The notes: generated by a model not told the origin, from the sequence alone. DNA of 33,572 nucleotides from Clostridium sp. CAG:557 (GCA_000435275.1 FR883838.1:1-33572), one strand, 5' to 3'. Shown: positions 25,325-33,395, counted from the first letter of the stretch. Program-made: numbers and translations.

Positions 25325-26764
25325 TTAGTAACAATAATCACTATCGAGTTGACCTTCGGGGATCATGTATTTACCTGAGAAAGTGTCAATGTGGTACCAG
25401 GTGCTATCGTATTCGACTTGATTCCAAAAGTGTGTGTTGCCGTGAAGTGTGCCTTGAACAATTTTGGTATTATAACCGCTTTTTTTGAGCAATTTGTATG
25501 TTAAAGCTGCATAGTGTTGAGAAGTTCCGCCACAATTTTCAAGAGCAAAATTAACTAGTTCATCGACACTACCACCTGATGCATTTATGCAATGAAGGTT
25601 ATTTCGAACATAATTGTAGATTTCTATTATACTTTTGCCTAAATTATCCGAAATAAAGTCCAAAGTAACTATTGCTTCTTTTTTATTTCCTAAAAGTTCT
25701 TCAATTTCTTCAATATCCATTACATCAGATCCGCCATCATCCTCGTCATCAATGTTATGGTAGTTTTTGTTTGGATAAGAATTTACTTGGCATTCTGATT
25801 GAGCAGTGTTACTGCTTTGAGTGAAGGACGAATGTTCCTTTTTTGCATTTTTATTTTGTATTAGTGCTCCAGAATTATCGAAATGATATGTTTTTTGCCC
25901 GATTTTGTGAGTTCCGATTAAATTTTTCCCGTGGCTATCTTTATAATATTTTTTACCATTTTCATTTACCCAACCTGTAATCAATGCACCGTCGTCATTA
26001 AAATAATACGTTTCTGAGTCTATTTGTTGGGTTCCGGTAAGTTTTGTACCATCCTCATTAAAATAGTATTTTGTTCCATTGATTATTGTCCAGCCTCTTG
26101 CTAGATTGTAAGCGGCATCAAAATAAACTTCTTTGGAACCTAGATTTATGTAACCATGTTGCAAAATGCCGTCTTCATTTGCATAATGAATATTTTCACC
26201 ATCAGAAATTAACCCCGTCTGTAAAATACCATCGTTGTCGAAAAAATATGATTCTGAATCGATTTCTTTTATTCCAGTTTGGACGGTACCATCGTCGTCA
26301 AGAAAATATTTTTGTCCATTTAAATTTAATATCCCAGATTTAGCAAATCCGTGCTCATCAAAGTAATATTTCTGGTTGTTGATATTTCTAAAACCAGTGT
26401 AAAGTATGCCACTGTTTTCGTTAAAGTGATATTCAATGCCATTTATTATCTGATTCCCTTTTTGAAGGATTCCAGTTGAGTCAAAATAGTAATTTTCGCC
26501 AGCAATCTCTTGCCAAGAAGTTTGCAAAAATCCGTTGTCGTTAAAGTAATATGTATTTTCGCCGATATCCAAAAAACCGGTTGCTTTTTGATTGTTTTTG
26601 AGTATGTAATATTTTCCATTTTTTGATTCATGCCAGCCAATTGCGTTTGTAAGTTTATTATATTGAAATGAAAATATTGTTATGCAGGAGATTATTGCGA
26701 TTGGTGTGCTGATAAATAAGATTGGATTTTTATTTTTGAGAATTTTCTTAAAAAATTTTTTCAT
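25325..26764 (-). CDS. Membrane-attached wall-binding repeat protein with transglutaminase-like domain
   Basis: This 479-residue protein has an N-terminal basic stretch and membrane helix (about 13-33, signal anchor or signal peptide), then about 13 choline-binding/glucan-binding type repeats of 19-21 residues (pattern YYFxxxGxxxTG; about 43-305). After an acidic linker (about 306-350) comes a transglutaminase-like papain-fold domain with a complete triad: C411 (ENCGGTSQ), H445 (GNTHFWNQV) and D460 (WYHIDTF). Members cleave, crosslink or trim wall and surface proteins. It is transcribed divergently from the Nif11-leader operon, 181 bases away, so the two could be functionally linked; that is inference. 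ATG 26764 is preceded by AAGAAAGATGGCGCAAAA. Confidence 0.88.
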   Translation of the reverse strand: MKKFFKKILKNKNPILFISTPIAIISCITIFSFQYNKLTNAIGWHESKNGKYYILKNNQKATGFLDIGENTYYFNDNGFLQTSWQEIAGENYYFDSTGILQKGNQIINGIEYHFNENSGILYTGFRNINNQKYYFDEHGFAKSGILNLNGQKYFLDDDGTVQTGIKEIDSESYFFDNDGILQTGLISDGENIHYANEDGILQHGYINLGSKEVYFDAAYNLARGWTIINGTKYYFNEDGTKLTGTQQIDSETYYFNDDGALITGWVNENGKKYYKDSHGKNLIGTHKIGQKTYHFDNSGALIQNKNAKKEHSSFTQSSNTAQSECQVNSYPNKNYHNIDDEDDGGSDVMDIEEIEELLGNKKEAIVTLDFISDNLGKSIIEIYNYVRNNLHCINASGGSVDELVNFALENCGGTSQHYAALTYKLLKKSGYNTKIVQGTLHGNTHFWNQVEYDSTWYHIDTFSGKYMIPEGQLDSDYCY

Positions 26765-26850
26765 TTTGCGCCATCTTTCTTACAAAAAATGCATTCTAAT
26801 AAATATTGCTATAAAAAAGATTAATTTTAAATATTTTTGTTCAAAAAATA

Positions 26851-26879
26851 TTGACAAATGTATATGCATGTGATAATAT
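26851..26879 (+). promoter_or_regulatory. Strong promoter of the Nif11-leader operon
   Basis: TTGACA (26851-26856), 17 bases, TAATAT (26874-26879) with an extended TGA directly before the -10. It gives a leader of about 60 bases before the first start codon. Confidence 0.85.
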
Positions 26880-26945
26880 ACAAATAATCGCTTTTATAAA
26901 TATTGTAAAATGGTAAAATTAAACTTAAAGAGGAGAGTGCTGAAA

Positions 26946-28283
26946 ATGTCAATGGAAAACGTAAAGAAATTTTATGAAATGCTGAAGGCAAACGAAGGTT
27001 TAACGCAGGAGGTAACGAAATTAAAAGAAGAACTCGTGAATGGGGATAAAAAGTTTCTTAAAGATGGATATGTAATTAATAAAAAAATTATTCCATTAGC
27101 TCAAAAATATGGGCTAGACTTCACTGAAGAAGAATTTGCTTCGTACACAAGAGGACAAACATTTGCGTTGAGTGAGGGTGAATTGCTTAACATAAGCGGT
27201 GGAGTAGGTGTTTTTGGCGCATTAGGGAGAGTATTTTTTTCTATAGTAAACTTTCTTAATCCGTTTGGAGCTAGGGAAGATTTAATGGATGGCGCGCCAC
27301 CACAGCAGATAATGGTTGATCGACAAAAAATCGTCACTAGTAATAATTTAAATAAAGAAAACAATGCCAAAAGGCTGATAGAATTGGAGAAGGAAGTTTC
27401 AGGTTTCGAGAATGGCAATATACGTTCCATGCTATCTGACCAAGATTATGAAACCTTCATGGATTTGATTGGGTTAAGGTACCCAAGATGTTTTGAAAGC
27501 TTGCAAGAGCGGATAGGTGAAGATTTTCATAAAATTTCAATGGAAGAGTCAAATGCTAAAGGAAAAATTATGAAACAGATTGGGAACAGGCTTTTAAAAG
27601 AATTAGAGGAAAAGAAGCAATTAACTGATCAAAATACAAAGCTTAACGAAAAAATTAAAGCGATAGAAGACAGTGAAAAACAAACAAATAGATTAAACAA
27701 AAAAAACATTAAAGAACTTAGCGAAGTAATTAATAAGCAAATAGATAAACTAAGGTTATTGTCAAAAGAGGCTGCCGATAGAGATACGAAAATAAAGCAG
27801 GAGCAAAAGAAAAATGAGACTTTACAACAAAAAGTTGAAAATTTAAATAAGACAATTGATGAACAAAACGAAAAGCTAGCGTCATTGTCAGAAGATGAGT
27901 CCAGTAAAGAGGCAAAAATAAAAGAGTTGAATAAAAAAATAGTAAAAAATGAAATTTTAAATAAAGAATTAGCTCAAAATCGATCAATTTATGGGAATAA
28001 AAATTATAAAGCTTTTTCAAAAAAAGATTATTTGGGTAACCAAGTAAATAAGTTGGTTCAATTTTTAAATAAAATAAACTATAACTTAGAAAATGTTTCG
28101 GCAAGTAGTATAGAAGAGCTTAGAGCCGATATAATTTACGTTGGGCGACAAATGATGGGAGAGAAAGAAAATCGATATCTAAAAGGAAAGTACTATAGCT
28201 ATACAGCAACAGATGCAAATTTAGAACAAGAAGATTTAGAGGCTTTGTATAACCTTTATCAACAGGTAAAAAATAATAATTAA
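26946..28283 (+). CDS. Nif11-type double-glycine leader fused to a large coiled-coil protein
   Basis: The first 86 residues of this 445-residue protein form a Nif11-like leader: NVKKFYEML at the start, IIPLAQKYGLDFTEEEF in the middle, and ELLNISGG ending in the double glycine at 85-86. Such leaders normally precede short RiPP or bacteriocin cores and are removed by a C39-peptidase ABC transporter. Here the GG is followed by a hydrophobic stretch (VGVFGALGRVFFSIVNFLNP, 87-106), a middle region, a long Lys/Glu/Asn-rich coiled coil (about 205-345) and a globular-looking end. The expected mature part is 359 residues with a single cysteine seen in the middle region (RYPRC). ATG 26946 has AGGAG ten bases upstream. 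First gene of a two-gene operon. Confidence 0.85.
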   Translation: MSMENVKKFYEMLKANEGLTQEVTKLKEELVNGDKKFLKDGYVINKKIIPLAQKYGLDFTEEEFASYTRGQTFALSEGELLNISGGVGVFGALGRVFFSIVNFLNPFGAREDLMDGAPPQQIMVDRQKIVTSNNLNKENNAKRLIELEKEVSGFENGNIRSMLSDQDYETFMDLIGLRYPRCFESLQERIGEDFHKISMEESNAKGKIMKQIGNRLLKELEEKKQLTDQNTKLNEKIKAIEDSEKQTNRLNKKNIKELSEVINKQIDKLRLLSKEAADRDTKIKQEQKKNETLQQKVENLNKTIDEQNEKLASLSEDESSKEAKIKELNKKIVKNEILNKELAQNRSIYGNKNYKAFSKKDYLGNQVNKLVQFLNKINYNLENVSASSIEELRADIIYVGRQMMGEKENRYLKGKYYSYTATDANLEQEDLEALYNLYQQVKNNN

Positions 28284-28293
28284 AGATTCAATG

Positions 28294-28308
28294 AATGCTT
28301 TGAGCATT
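28294..28308 (+). other. Small hairpin between the two Nif11-leader genes
   Basis: AATGCT-TTG-AGCATT forms a six-pair stem in the 68-base gap. It lacks a T-run, so it is more likely a processing or stability element than a terminator. The second gene has its own strong AAGGAGGAG. Confidence 0.3.
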
Positions 28309-28351
28309 TATATAAAAACTATAAAGAGAGTTAAATAAGGAGGAGAATAAA

Positions 28352-30721
28352 ATGTCGATAGGAAATGTGAAAAAGTTTTATGCATTCATGCGCGAGGATA
28401 CAACCTCAACGAAAACTTTAGAAGAAGTAAATAAAGAAATGCAGCAAAAAAATTTGAGTCCTGAGGATTTTAAAAAATTGATTGACTCAAAAATAATTCC
28501 ACTAGCAAAGGAGAAAGGACTAGACTTTACTGCAGATGAATTAATAAACCATAGTAAAGACATGGTTAAAAATTTAAGTGAAGAAGACTTGGCAGCTGTA
28601 AGCGGTGGAATGAACCAGAAAACGGCCGCTGTAGCGTTAGCACTTACCTTGGGATCATCATTTATTACCGCAGGTGTAGTGAATATGCTGTCTAGCACTC
28701 CAACTCAAAATCAAGCAATAATGAGTAGCTCAGATTCGGCAAAAACAGCTAATAAAGATACTGTTCCGAAGGTTGTGAAAGACAAAACCACTAAAGTAGA
28801 TGTGGATCGAAATACAGCAAATGAAAATCAAAATTTATCAAAGGATAGGGATATTCAAGAGAAATTAAGGGATAAAGAAATAGTTTTACCGGGTGAACAA
28901 GCTAAAACTACAGAAAACAAATCAAATGTAGAAGAAAATGGAAAATTACTTGAAACTGCAGACATTGAAAATAAAAAAGACGATGAAATAAATGAAGCAA
29001 AAAACCAAAACAATTTAGCTGTCGCAGAAAGTAACCCAGTGGCTGTAAACAATCAAATTATTAATGCACGAGGGCTTAATAACGAAGAAGAAATAGAAGG
29101 TAACGATCAAGTGAGACCAATGGGACAAAATGTTAATGATCAAAATGGTATGGGACAAAATGTAAACGATCAAAATGCTAACAATCAAAATGTTAACAAT
29201 CCAAATGAAGATAACGAGGAAGAAGATAACGAAGAAGAAGAGATAATAGAAGCTAACAATGAAGAAGAGATAATGACTGCTAATAGTACTACAACAAAAG
29301 AAGCGTTAAGGGAGCACGTAAATGCTATAAAGGGTCGTATAGAGGATAGTATAAGAGCTGCCTTTAATGAAGCTGTTATTGCTAACGGAAGGTCTATGTC
29401 TGTGGAAGATGCAACGACGTTTGCTAAAAATATAACAGACAGTGTAAGTGAAGAGGTATTTAAAGACATTGTTATTACTAGGAAAGGAAATATAATTACA
29501 TTGTCTGCAACCGGAGAAGTACCAGGTATGTTTTGGGGAACAAATTCTCATACGGAGAAAGCAACTATAAATGTGGATGAGTTTGTGAAGAATCTTAATG
29601 AAGAATCGATAAAAAATGAAGTTAAAACAGAGATAGGGGTCATAAAAGAGGCAATTAAAACCAATTTTAGAGAAAAAGTAAGATCAAGATCTGTAGAGTA
29701 TACAAATGCTGATTTGCCTATAGTTATAGAAAATTTGGCTGAGTACGTGGAGGAAATAGAAAATACAAATGACTCGGTTGTTAAATCTGTGTCTGAAGAT
29801 AAAAAATTAGTGACGGTGGTAAGCGAGATTGATGGTACTGTGAAAGAGTCTATTGATTTAGAAAAATTTGTAAATGAACTTAACACCCAAGCGCGAGAAA
29901 AGCGTATGCAAGGTATAAGGAATTTAGCGGAAGATTGTCCAGGCAGTCTTAAGAAAAATATGCTAAGGGAGAAATCTAAACAATGGATTGACAACTGTAT
30001 TTTATATGAAATAGAAACAAAAATATGTGAAAATTATGAGCAGAATGCAACAGAAGAGGTTGAGAATATATCTGAAGTACCAGAGGGAGATCAAAGAAGA
30101 ATTGCGCTCAATTTAGCTGCAAACATCGAAGGTAATTTTGGAGGAATATTAAAAGATATAGAAGAGAATGAAGATAATTATGTTATTAAAGCACAATATA
30201 TTGCTGGAACTACTAAATGCTTTGTTACAATTGCGGCGAAAGACAGAAGTGGAAAGATTATAGAACACACAGAAGAAATAGATATGAAAAAAGAAATACA
30301 AAACAGGCTCAGTTCTTATAAGCTTAATTACGATATGTTTTTTAATGGTACAGCAACTGAACAGGCTGAGTATTTGTTAGAAACTTTAAGCAAGATTGAA
30401 ACTTTAGATGAAATTGAAAATGTAAAAGATATTAAAGATAATTTGACTGACCTAGCAAACCAGATAGTTATAAAGGCGGAGAACTATAAAAAAGGTGAGC
30501 ATATAAAAAAGGGCGTATTAGATAAAAATATTGATTACAAAAGTGCTGGTTTGTTTACTTCTTTAAAAGGTGATACAAAAGCAATAGGTAAAGACGATAA
30601 CGTAGTGGTAACAGAGAATGCACCTTTAGTTTTATCAGGCAATTGGAAGTATGGAGAAGGCGTTGGGTCAGAAGGTTTGCATAAAATACTGTCTTTTTAT
30701 GAGCAAAGCTTAAATTATTAA
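28352..30721 (+). CDS. Nif11-type double-glycine leader fused to a large repeat protein
   Basis: Residues 1-86 of this 789-residue protein mirror the leader of the preceding gene: NVKKFYAFM, then IIPLAKEKGLDFTADEL, then SEEDLAAVSGG with the double glycine again at 85-86. Directly behind lies a hydrophobic helix (about 90-113). A low-complexity linker (about 114-310) follows, rich in Asn, Asp, Gln and Glu and including GQNVNDQN repeats. Then come three diverged copies of a domain of about 100 residues (about 318-417, 418-513 and 545-655), each ending in a beta-rich stretch and an Asp-Glu-Phe/Lys-Phe helix, and a final unrecognised part (656-789). There is no wall anchor. Mature size after GG cleavage would be 703 residues. 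Function unknown; surface or exported effector is inferred. Confidence 0.85.
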   Translation: MSIGNVKKFYAFMREDTTSTKTLEEVNKEMQQKNLSPEDFKKLIDSKIIPLAKEKGLDFTADELINHSKDMVKNLSEEDLAAVSGGMNQKTAAVALALTLGSSFITAGVVNMLSSTPTQNQAIMSSSDSAKTANKDTVPKVVKDKTTKVDVDRNTANENQNLSKDRDIQEKLRDKEIVLPGEQAKTTENKSNVEENGKLLETADIENKKDDEINEAKNQNNLAVAESNPVAVNNQIINARGLNNEEEIEGNDQVRPMGQNVNDQNGMGQNVNDQNANNQNVNNPNEDNEEEDNEEEEIIEANNEEEIMTANSTTTKEALREHVNAIKGRIEDSIRAAFNEAVIANGRSMSVEDATTFAKNITDSVSEEVFKDIVITRKGNIITLSATGEVPGMFWGTNSHTEKATINVDEFVKNLNEESIKNEVKTEIGVIKEAIKTNFREKVRSRSVEYTNADLPIVIENLAEYVEEIENTNDSVVKSVSEDKKLVTVVSEIDGTVKESIDLEKFVNELNTQAREKRMQGIRNLAEDCPGSLKKNMLREKSKQWIDNCILYEIETKICENYEQNATEEVENISEVPEGDQRRIALNLAANIEGNFGGILKDIEENEDNYVIKAQYIAGTTKCFVTIAAKDRSGKIIEHTEEIDMKKEIQNRLSSYKLNYDMFFNGTATEQAEYLLETLSKIETLDEIENVKDIKDNLTDLANQIVIKAENYKKGEHIKKGVLDKNIDYKSAGLFTSLKGDTKAIGKDDNVVVTENAPLVLSGNWKYGEGVGSEGLHKILSFYEQSLNY
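29120..29275 (+). repeat. Low-complexity in-gene repeat
   Basis: Short tandem units reading GQNVNDQN, NNQNVNNPN and then NEEEDNEEEE within the linker of the second Nif11-leader protein. Repeat number could vary between strains. Confidence 0.6.
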
Positions 30722-30726
30722 GAGAG

Positions 30727-30760
30727 GTCCCCTCAGTACTGCTGAGGGGACTTTAATTTT
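30727..30760 (+). terminator. Terminator of the Nif11-leader operon
   Basis: GTCCCCTCAG pairs perfectly with CTGAGGGGAC around TACTG and is followed by TTTAATTTT, six bases after the stop codon. Confidence 0.9.
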
Positions 30761-30780
30761 GATTGAAAATAAAAAAGGTA

Positions 30781-30809
30781 TTGACAAGTTATTTGTATCA
30801 TGATATAAT
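30781..30809 (+). promoter_or_regulatory. Consensus promoter of the tRNA pair
   Basis: TTGACA (30781-30786), 17 bases, TATAAT (30804-30809), plus an extended TGA before the -10: a perfect strong promoter, 21 bases before the first tRNA. Confidence 0.92.
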
Positions 30810-30830
30810 AATCAAAAGTAAAAAATATTA

Positions 30831-30906
30831 GCTGGTGTAGCTCAGTTGGTAGAGCAGCTGATTTGTAATCAGCAGGTCGGGGGTTCAAGTCCGTCCACCA
30901 GCTCCA
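30831..30906 (+). tRNA. tRNA-Thr (anticodon UGU)
   Basis: A 76-base cloverleaf: acceptor GCTGGTG pairs with CACCAGC, D-stem CTC/GAG, anticodon stem CTGAT/ATCAG with loop TTTGTAA (anticodon TGT), and T-arm GGGGGTTCAAGTCC. Discriminator T and an encoded CCA follow. Confidence 0.95.
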
Positions 30907-30920
30907 ACTTTTTATATTAT

Positions 30921-31005
30921 GGGAGATTTCCAGAGCGGCCAAATGGGGCAGACTGTAAATCTGTTGTCTATGACTTCGGTGGTTCGAATCCACCATCTCC
31001 CACCA
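30921..31005 (+). tRNA. tRNA-Tyr (anticodon GUA)
   Basis: An 85-base class II tRNA: acceptor GGGAGAT pairs with ATCTCCC, anticodon stem CAGA/TCTG with loop containing GTA, a long variable arm (TTGTCTATGACTTCG region), T-arm GGTGGTTCGAATCCACC, discriminator A and an encoded CCA. Confidence 0.95.
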
Positions 31006-31016
31006 ACATTTAGGAG

Positions 31017-31045
31017 GTCTGCTTATAAGCAGGCTCTTTTTATTT
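31017..31045 (+). terminator. Terminator after the tRNA pair
   Basis: GTCTGCTT pairs with AAGCAGGC (one G-U) and is followed by TCTTTTTATTTTTG. Confidence 0.75.
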
Positions 31046-31126
31046 TTGTTATTTTTCTGGACGAAATTTTATTAATAGTTTAAAATATAATTTAGATTTT
31101 CATTTTGCAGTTGGGAGGAGTTAAAA

Positions 31127-31693
31127 ATTAACAGACAAAAAGTAGAAAAAGCTATTTTTGATTTATTGATTGCGCTAGGAGAAGATGAAGATAGAGCGGG
31201 GCTTCGAGAAACGCCTAAAAGAGTTGCTAAAATGTACGAAGAGTTACTTTCTGGAATGAATTCAACCCCTTGTGACCATTTGAAATTTTTTGATGAACCA
31301 GAGTGTACCTCAGGAATAATTGTCATCAAGGATATTCCTTTATATTCGATTTGTGAACATCATTTGTTACCGTTTATTGGAAGAATTAGCTTGGCTTACA
31401 TACCTAAAAAAGAGAAAATAATAGGATTGTCAAAGTTTGCGAGAATTGTGGACTGCTTTGCCAAAAGACTACAAGTTCAGGAGCGGTTGACAAATCAGAT
31501 AGCGAAATTTATTTATGAAAAAGCAGAAGCAGAGGGAGTGATTGTACAAGCAGAGGCAGAACATTTGTGTATGACGATGAGAGGGGTTAAAGCCGCAGGT
31601 GCTAAGACTAAAACGTTAGCGTTTTATGGCTCGTTGAAGAATGACTTGCAAAAGAGAACCGAAGCGTTAAATATGTTAGAAAGAGGACTTTAG
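31127..31693 (+). CDS. folE: GTP cyclohydrolase I, apparent AUU start
   Basis: This enzyme makes dihydroneopterin triphosphate from GTP, the first step of folate synthesis. It carries ETPKRVAKMYEELLSGM, the zinc site ICEHHLLPF (Cys76 in the numbering used here) and AEHLCMTMRGV (Cys148). GGGAGGAG (31113-31120) stands correctly spaced before an in-frame ATT at 31127, which gives (M)NRQKVEKAIFDLLIALGEDEDR, the full family N-terminus and 188 residues. The only standard start, TTG 31166, has no ribosome binding site and would remove the first helix. First gene of folE-folP-folB-folK. Confidence 0.9.
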   Translation: MNRQKVEKAIFDLLIALGEDEDRAGLRETPKRVAKMYEELLSGMNSTPCDHLKFFDEPECTSGIIVIKDIPLYSICEHHLLPFIGRISLAYIPKKEKIIGLSKFARIVDCFAKRLQVQERLTNQIAKFIYEKAEAEGVIVQAEAEHLCMTMRGVKAAGAKTKTLAFYGSLKNDLQKRTEALNMLERGL

Positions 31694-31698
31694 TACCT

Positions 31699-32505
31699 AT
31701 GAAAATTTTTGAAGCAGGTAAGTTTACATTAAATTTAAGCAAAAAAACCTATGTAATGGGAATTTTAAATGTTACACCAGATTCTTTTTCCGATGGAAAC
31801 AAGTGGTTTAATATTGAATCAGCAGTTGGTCACGCGTTACAAATGAAGAACGACGGAGCTGATATAATTGACATTGGAGCCCAGTCAACACGACCGGGCC
31901 ACACAAAGATAACTCCGCAAGAAGAGCTGATGCGATTGATGCCAGTTTTGAAAGTTTTAAAAGGGCGAATTAACGTGCCAATTTCTGTGGATACTTTTTA
32001 TCCTGAAGTGGCAAAAGAAGCGTTGAATGAAGGTATAGATATCATAAACGACGTAAATGGCTTTAAAAATGAGGAAATGATGAAAGTCGCAGCGAAAAGT
32101 AACTGTGGTTGTATAGTTATGCATGACGGAACTAATGCTCAAATGAAAAATTTTTTTGATTTGCAGCTGAATAAAATGATTGAAAATGATATTTCTCAAA
32201 GCAGAATTTGTTTTGACCCGGGGATTGGATTTGGCAAGACTTATGAAGAAAATCTTTATGTAATTAAAAATTTAAAAAAATATGTGATAAAAAATGTTCC
32301 TATGTTAGTTGGCGCGTCGAGAAAAAGGGTGATAGGAGCTCCATGCGGCAATCCGCCTTTTATAGAAAGAGTGCCGGGAACAATTGCGGCACATACGATA
32401 GCGATTTTAAATGGTGCTAATATAATTAGAGTGCACGACGTGAAAGAAGCTGTTCAAGCGGCGAAAGTTGCAGACGCGATTTTGAAATCTAGTTTGGAGG
32501 GCTGA
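31699..32505 (+). CDS. folP: Dihydropteroate synthase
   Basis: This 268-residue enzyme joins p-aminobenzoate to dihydropterin pyrophosphate; it is the sulfonamide target. Motifs are MGILNVTPDSFSDG (about 18-31), DIIDIGAQSTRPG (about 55-67), DINDVNG-like IDIINDVNG, CFDPGIGFGKT and the C-terminal VHDVKE. The common ESTRPG motif reads QSTRPG here. It lies five bases after folE and is translated from ATG 31699. Confidence 0.95.
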   Translation: MKIFEAGKFTLNLSKKTYVMGILNVTPDSFSDGNKWFNIESAVGHALQMKNDGADIIDIGAQSTRPGHTKITPQEELMRLMPVLKVLKGRINVPISVDTFYPEVAKEALNEGIDIINDVNGFKNEEMMKVAAKSNCGCIVMHDGTNAQMKNFFDLQLNKMIENDISQSRICFDPGIGFGKTYEENLYVIKNLKKYVIKNVPMLVGASRKRVIGAPCGNPPFIERVPGTIAAHTIAILNGANIIRVHDVKEAVQAAKVADAILKSSLEG

Positions 32506-32508
32506 GTT

Positions 32509-32877
32509 TTGGATAAAATTATTATAAAAGGTCTTAAAATATTTGCGTATCACGGAGTAAATCCGGAGGAAAAAGTGATTGGACAAAATTTTGTTTTGGA
32601 TATTACCGCGTACAAAAATTTGAAGAGAGCTGGGAATACAGATAATATCGACGATACGGTAAGTTATGCAAAAATATTAAAAACAGCGGTTAAAGTTTTA
32701 AACGAAGACAAATACGATTTATTAGAAAAAGTTGCGCAAAGAGTTGCCCAGCAGATATTTTTAGAGTTCAACTCGATAGAATCAGTAGATATTTGCCTAA
32801 AGAAACCTGAAGCACCAATTAAAGCGGAATTTGATTATGTTGCAGTTGAGATTTTTAGAACGAGAGATGATTTTTAA
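32509..32877 (+). CDS. folB: Dihydroneopterin aldolase
   Basis: This 122-residue enzyme converts dihydroneopterin to hydroxymethyl-dihydropterin and glycolaldehyde. It shows IIIKGLKIFAYHGVNPEEK (about 3-21), DTVSYAKI, LLEKVAQRVA and the final KKPEAPIKAEFDYVAVEI. Start is TTG 32509 with GGAGG eight bases upstream. Its stop overlaps the folK start by one base. Confidence 0.95.
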   Translation: MDKIIIKGLKIFAYHGVNPEEKVIGQNFVLDITAYKNLKRAGNTDNIDDTVSYAKILKTAVKVLNEDKYDLLEKVAQRVAQQIFLEFNSIESVDICLKKPEAPIKAEFDYVAVEIFRTRDDF

Positions 32878-33395
32878 TGAAAGAAGCAGTTCTTGCGCTT
32901 GGTACAAACTTATTTGACCGAGAAAAAAATTTGAAAAGTGCTATAGACTCGTTGCAAAGACTACCGGAAACTGTAATTGAACAGATTTCTTCAATTTACA
33001 TAACTAAGCCATTTCAAGCGCCGGATAAACAAAATGATTACTTGAATTGTTGCGTAAAAATAAAAACGAATTTGTTACCAGAAGTGCTTCTCGGAGGCTG
33101 TTTAGGAATAGAAGCAGCGATGGGGAGAATACGATCATATAAAAACGCGGCAAGGATAATTGATATAGATTTACTGCTGTACCAGGATGCTTCTATTTGC
33201 ACGGAAAATCTGATTTTGCCTCACCCCAGAATAAAAGAACGCGCATTTGTTATGGTGCCATTGAGAGACTTATATGAAAGTAAGGTGGCGCTTGGTTTTG
33301 ACTTTTGCAAAGCACTAAATGAAATAAATGTAGAAGGTGTTTTGATTTATAAAGAAGATTTTAATATTAAAAAAAATGTAAACAATTTGCGATAA
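32877..33395 (+). CDS. folK: Hydroxymethyl-dihydropterin pyrophosphokinase
   Basis: This 172-residue enzyme transfers pyrophosphate from ATP to the pterin before folP acts. Typical landmarks are LALGTNLFDREKNL (about 6-19), SSIYITKPF, QNDYLNCCVKI, AARIIDIDLLLY and LILPHPRIKERAFVMVPL. ATG 32877 overlaps the folB stop (TAATG). Last gene of the folate cluster in view. Confidence 0.95.
   Translation: MKEAVLALGTNLFDREKNLKSAIDSLQRLPETVIEQISSIYITKPFQAPDKQNDYLNCCVKIKTNLLPEVLLGGCLGIEAAMGRIRSYKNAARIIDIDLLLYQDASICTENLILPHPRIKERAFVMVPLRDLYESKVALGFDFCKALNEINVEGVLIYKEDFNIKKNVNNLR

Noticed and set aside
25325..26764. The wall-binding repeat protein as a toxin or glucosyltransferase
   Set aside because: The catalytic part is clearly transglutaminase-like with a Cys-His-Asp triad; no glycosyltransferase motif is present.
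29120..29275. A CRISPR-like or intergenic tandem array
   Set aside because: The repeats are short, imperfect, in frame and code for an Asn/Glu-rich linker.
30831..31005. tRNA genes as an integration site of the accessory block
   Set aside because: No duplicate of either tRNA 3' end was seen near 20.05 kb and no integrase is present, so site-specific integration is not supported.
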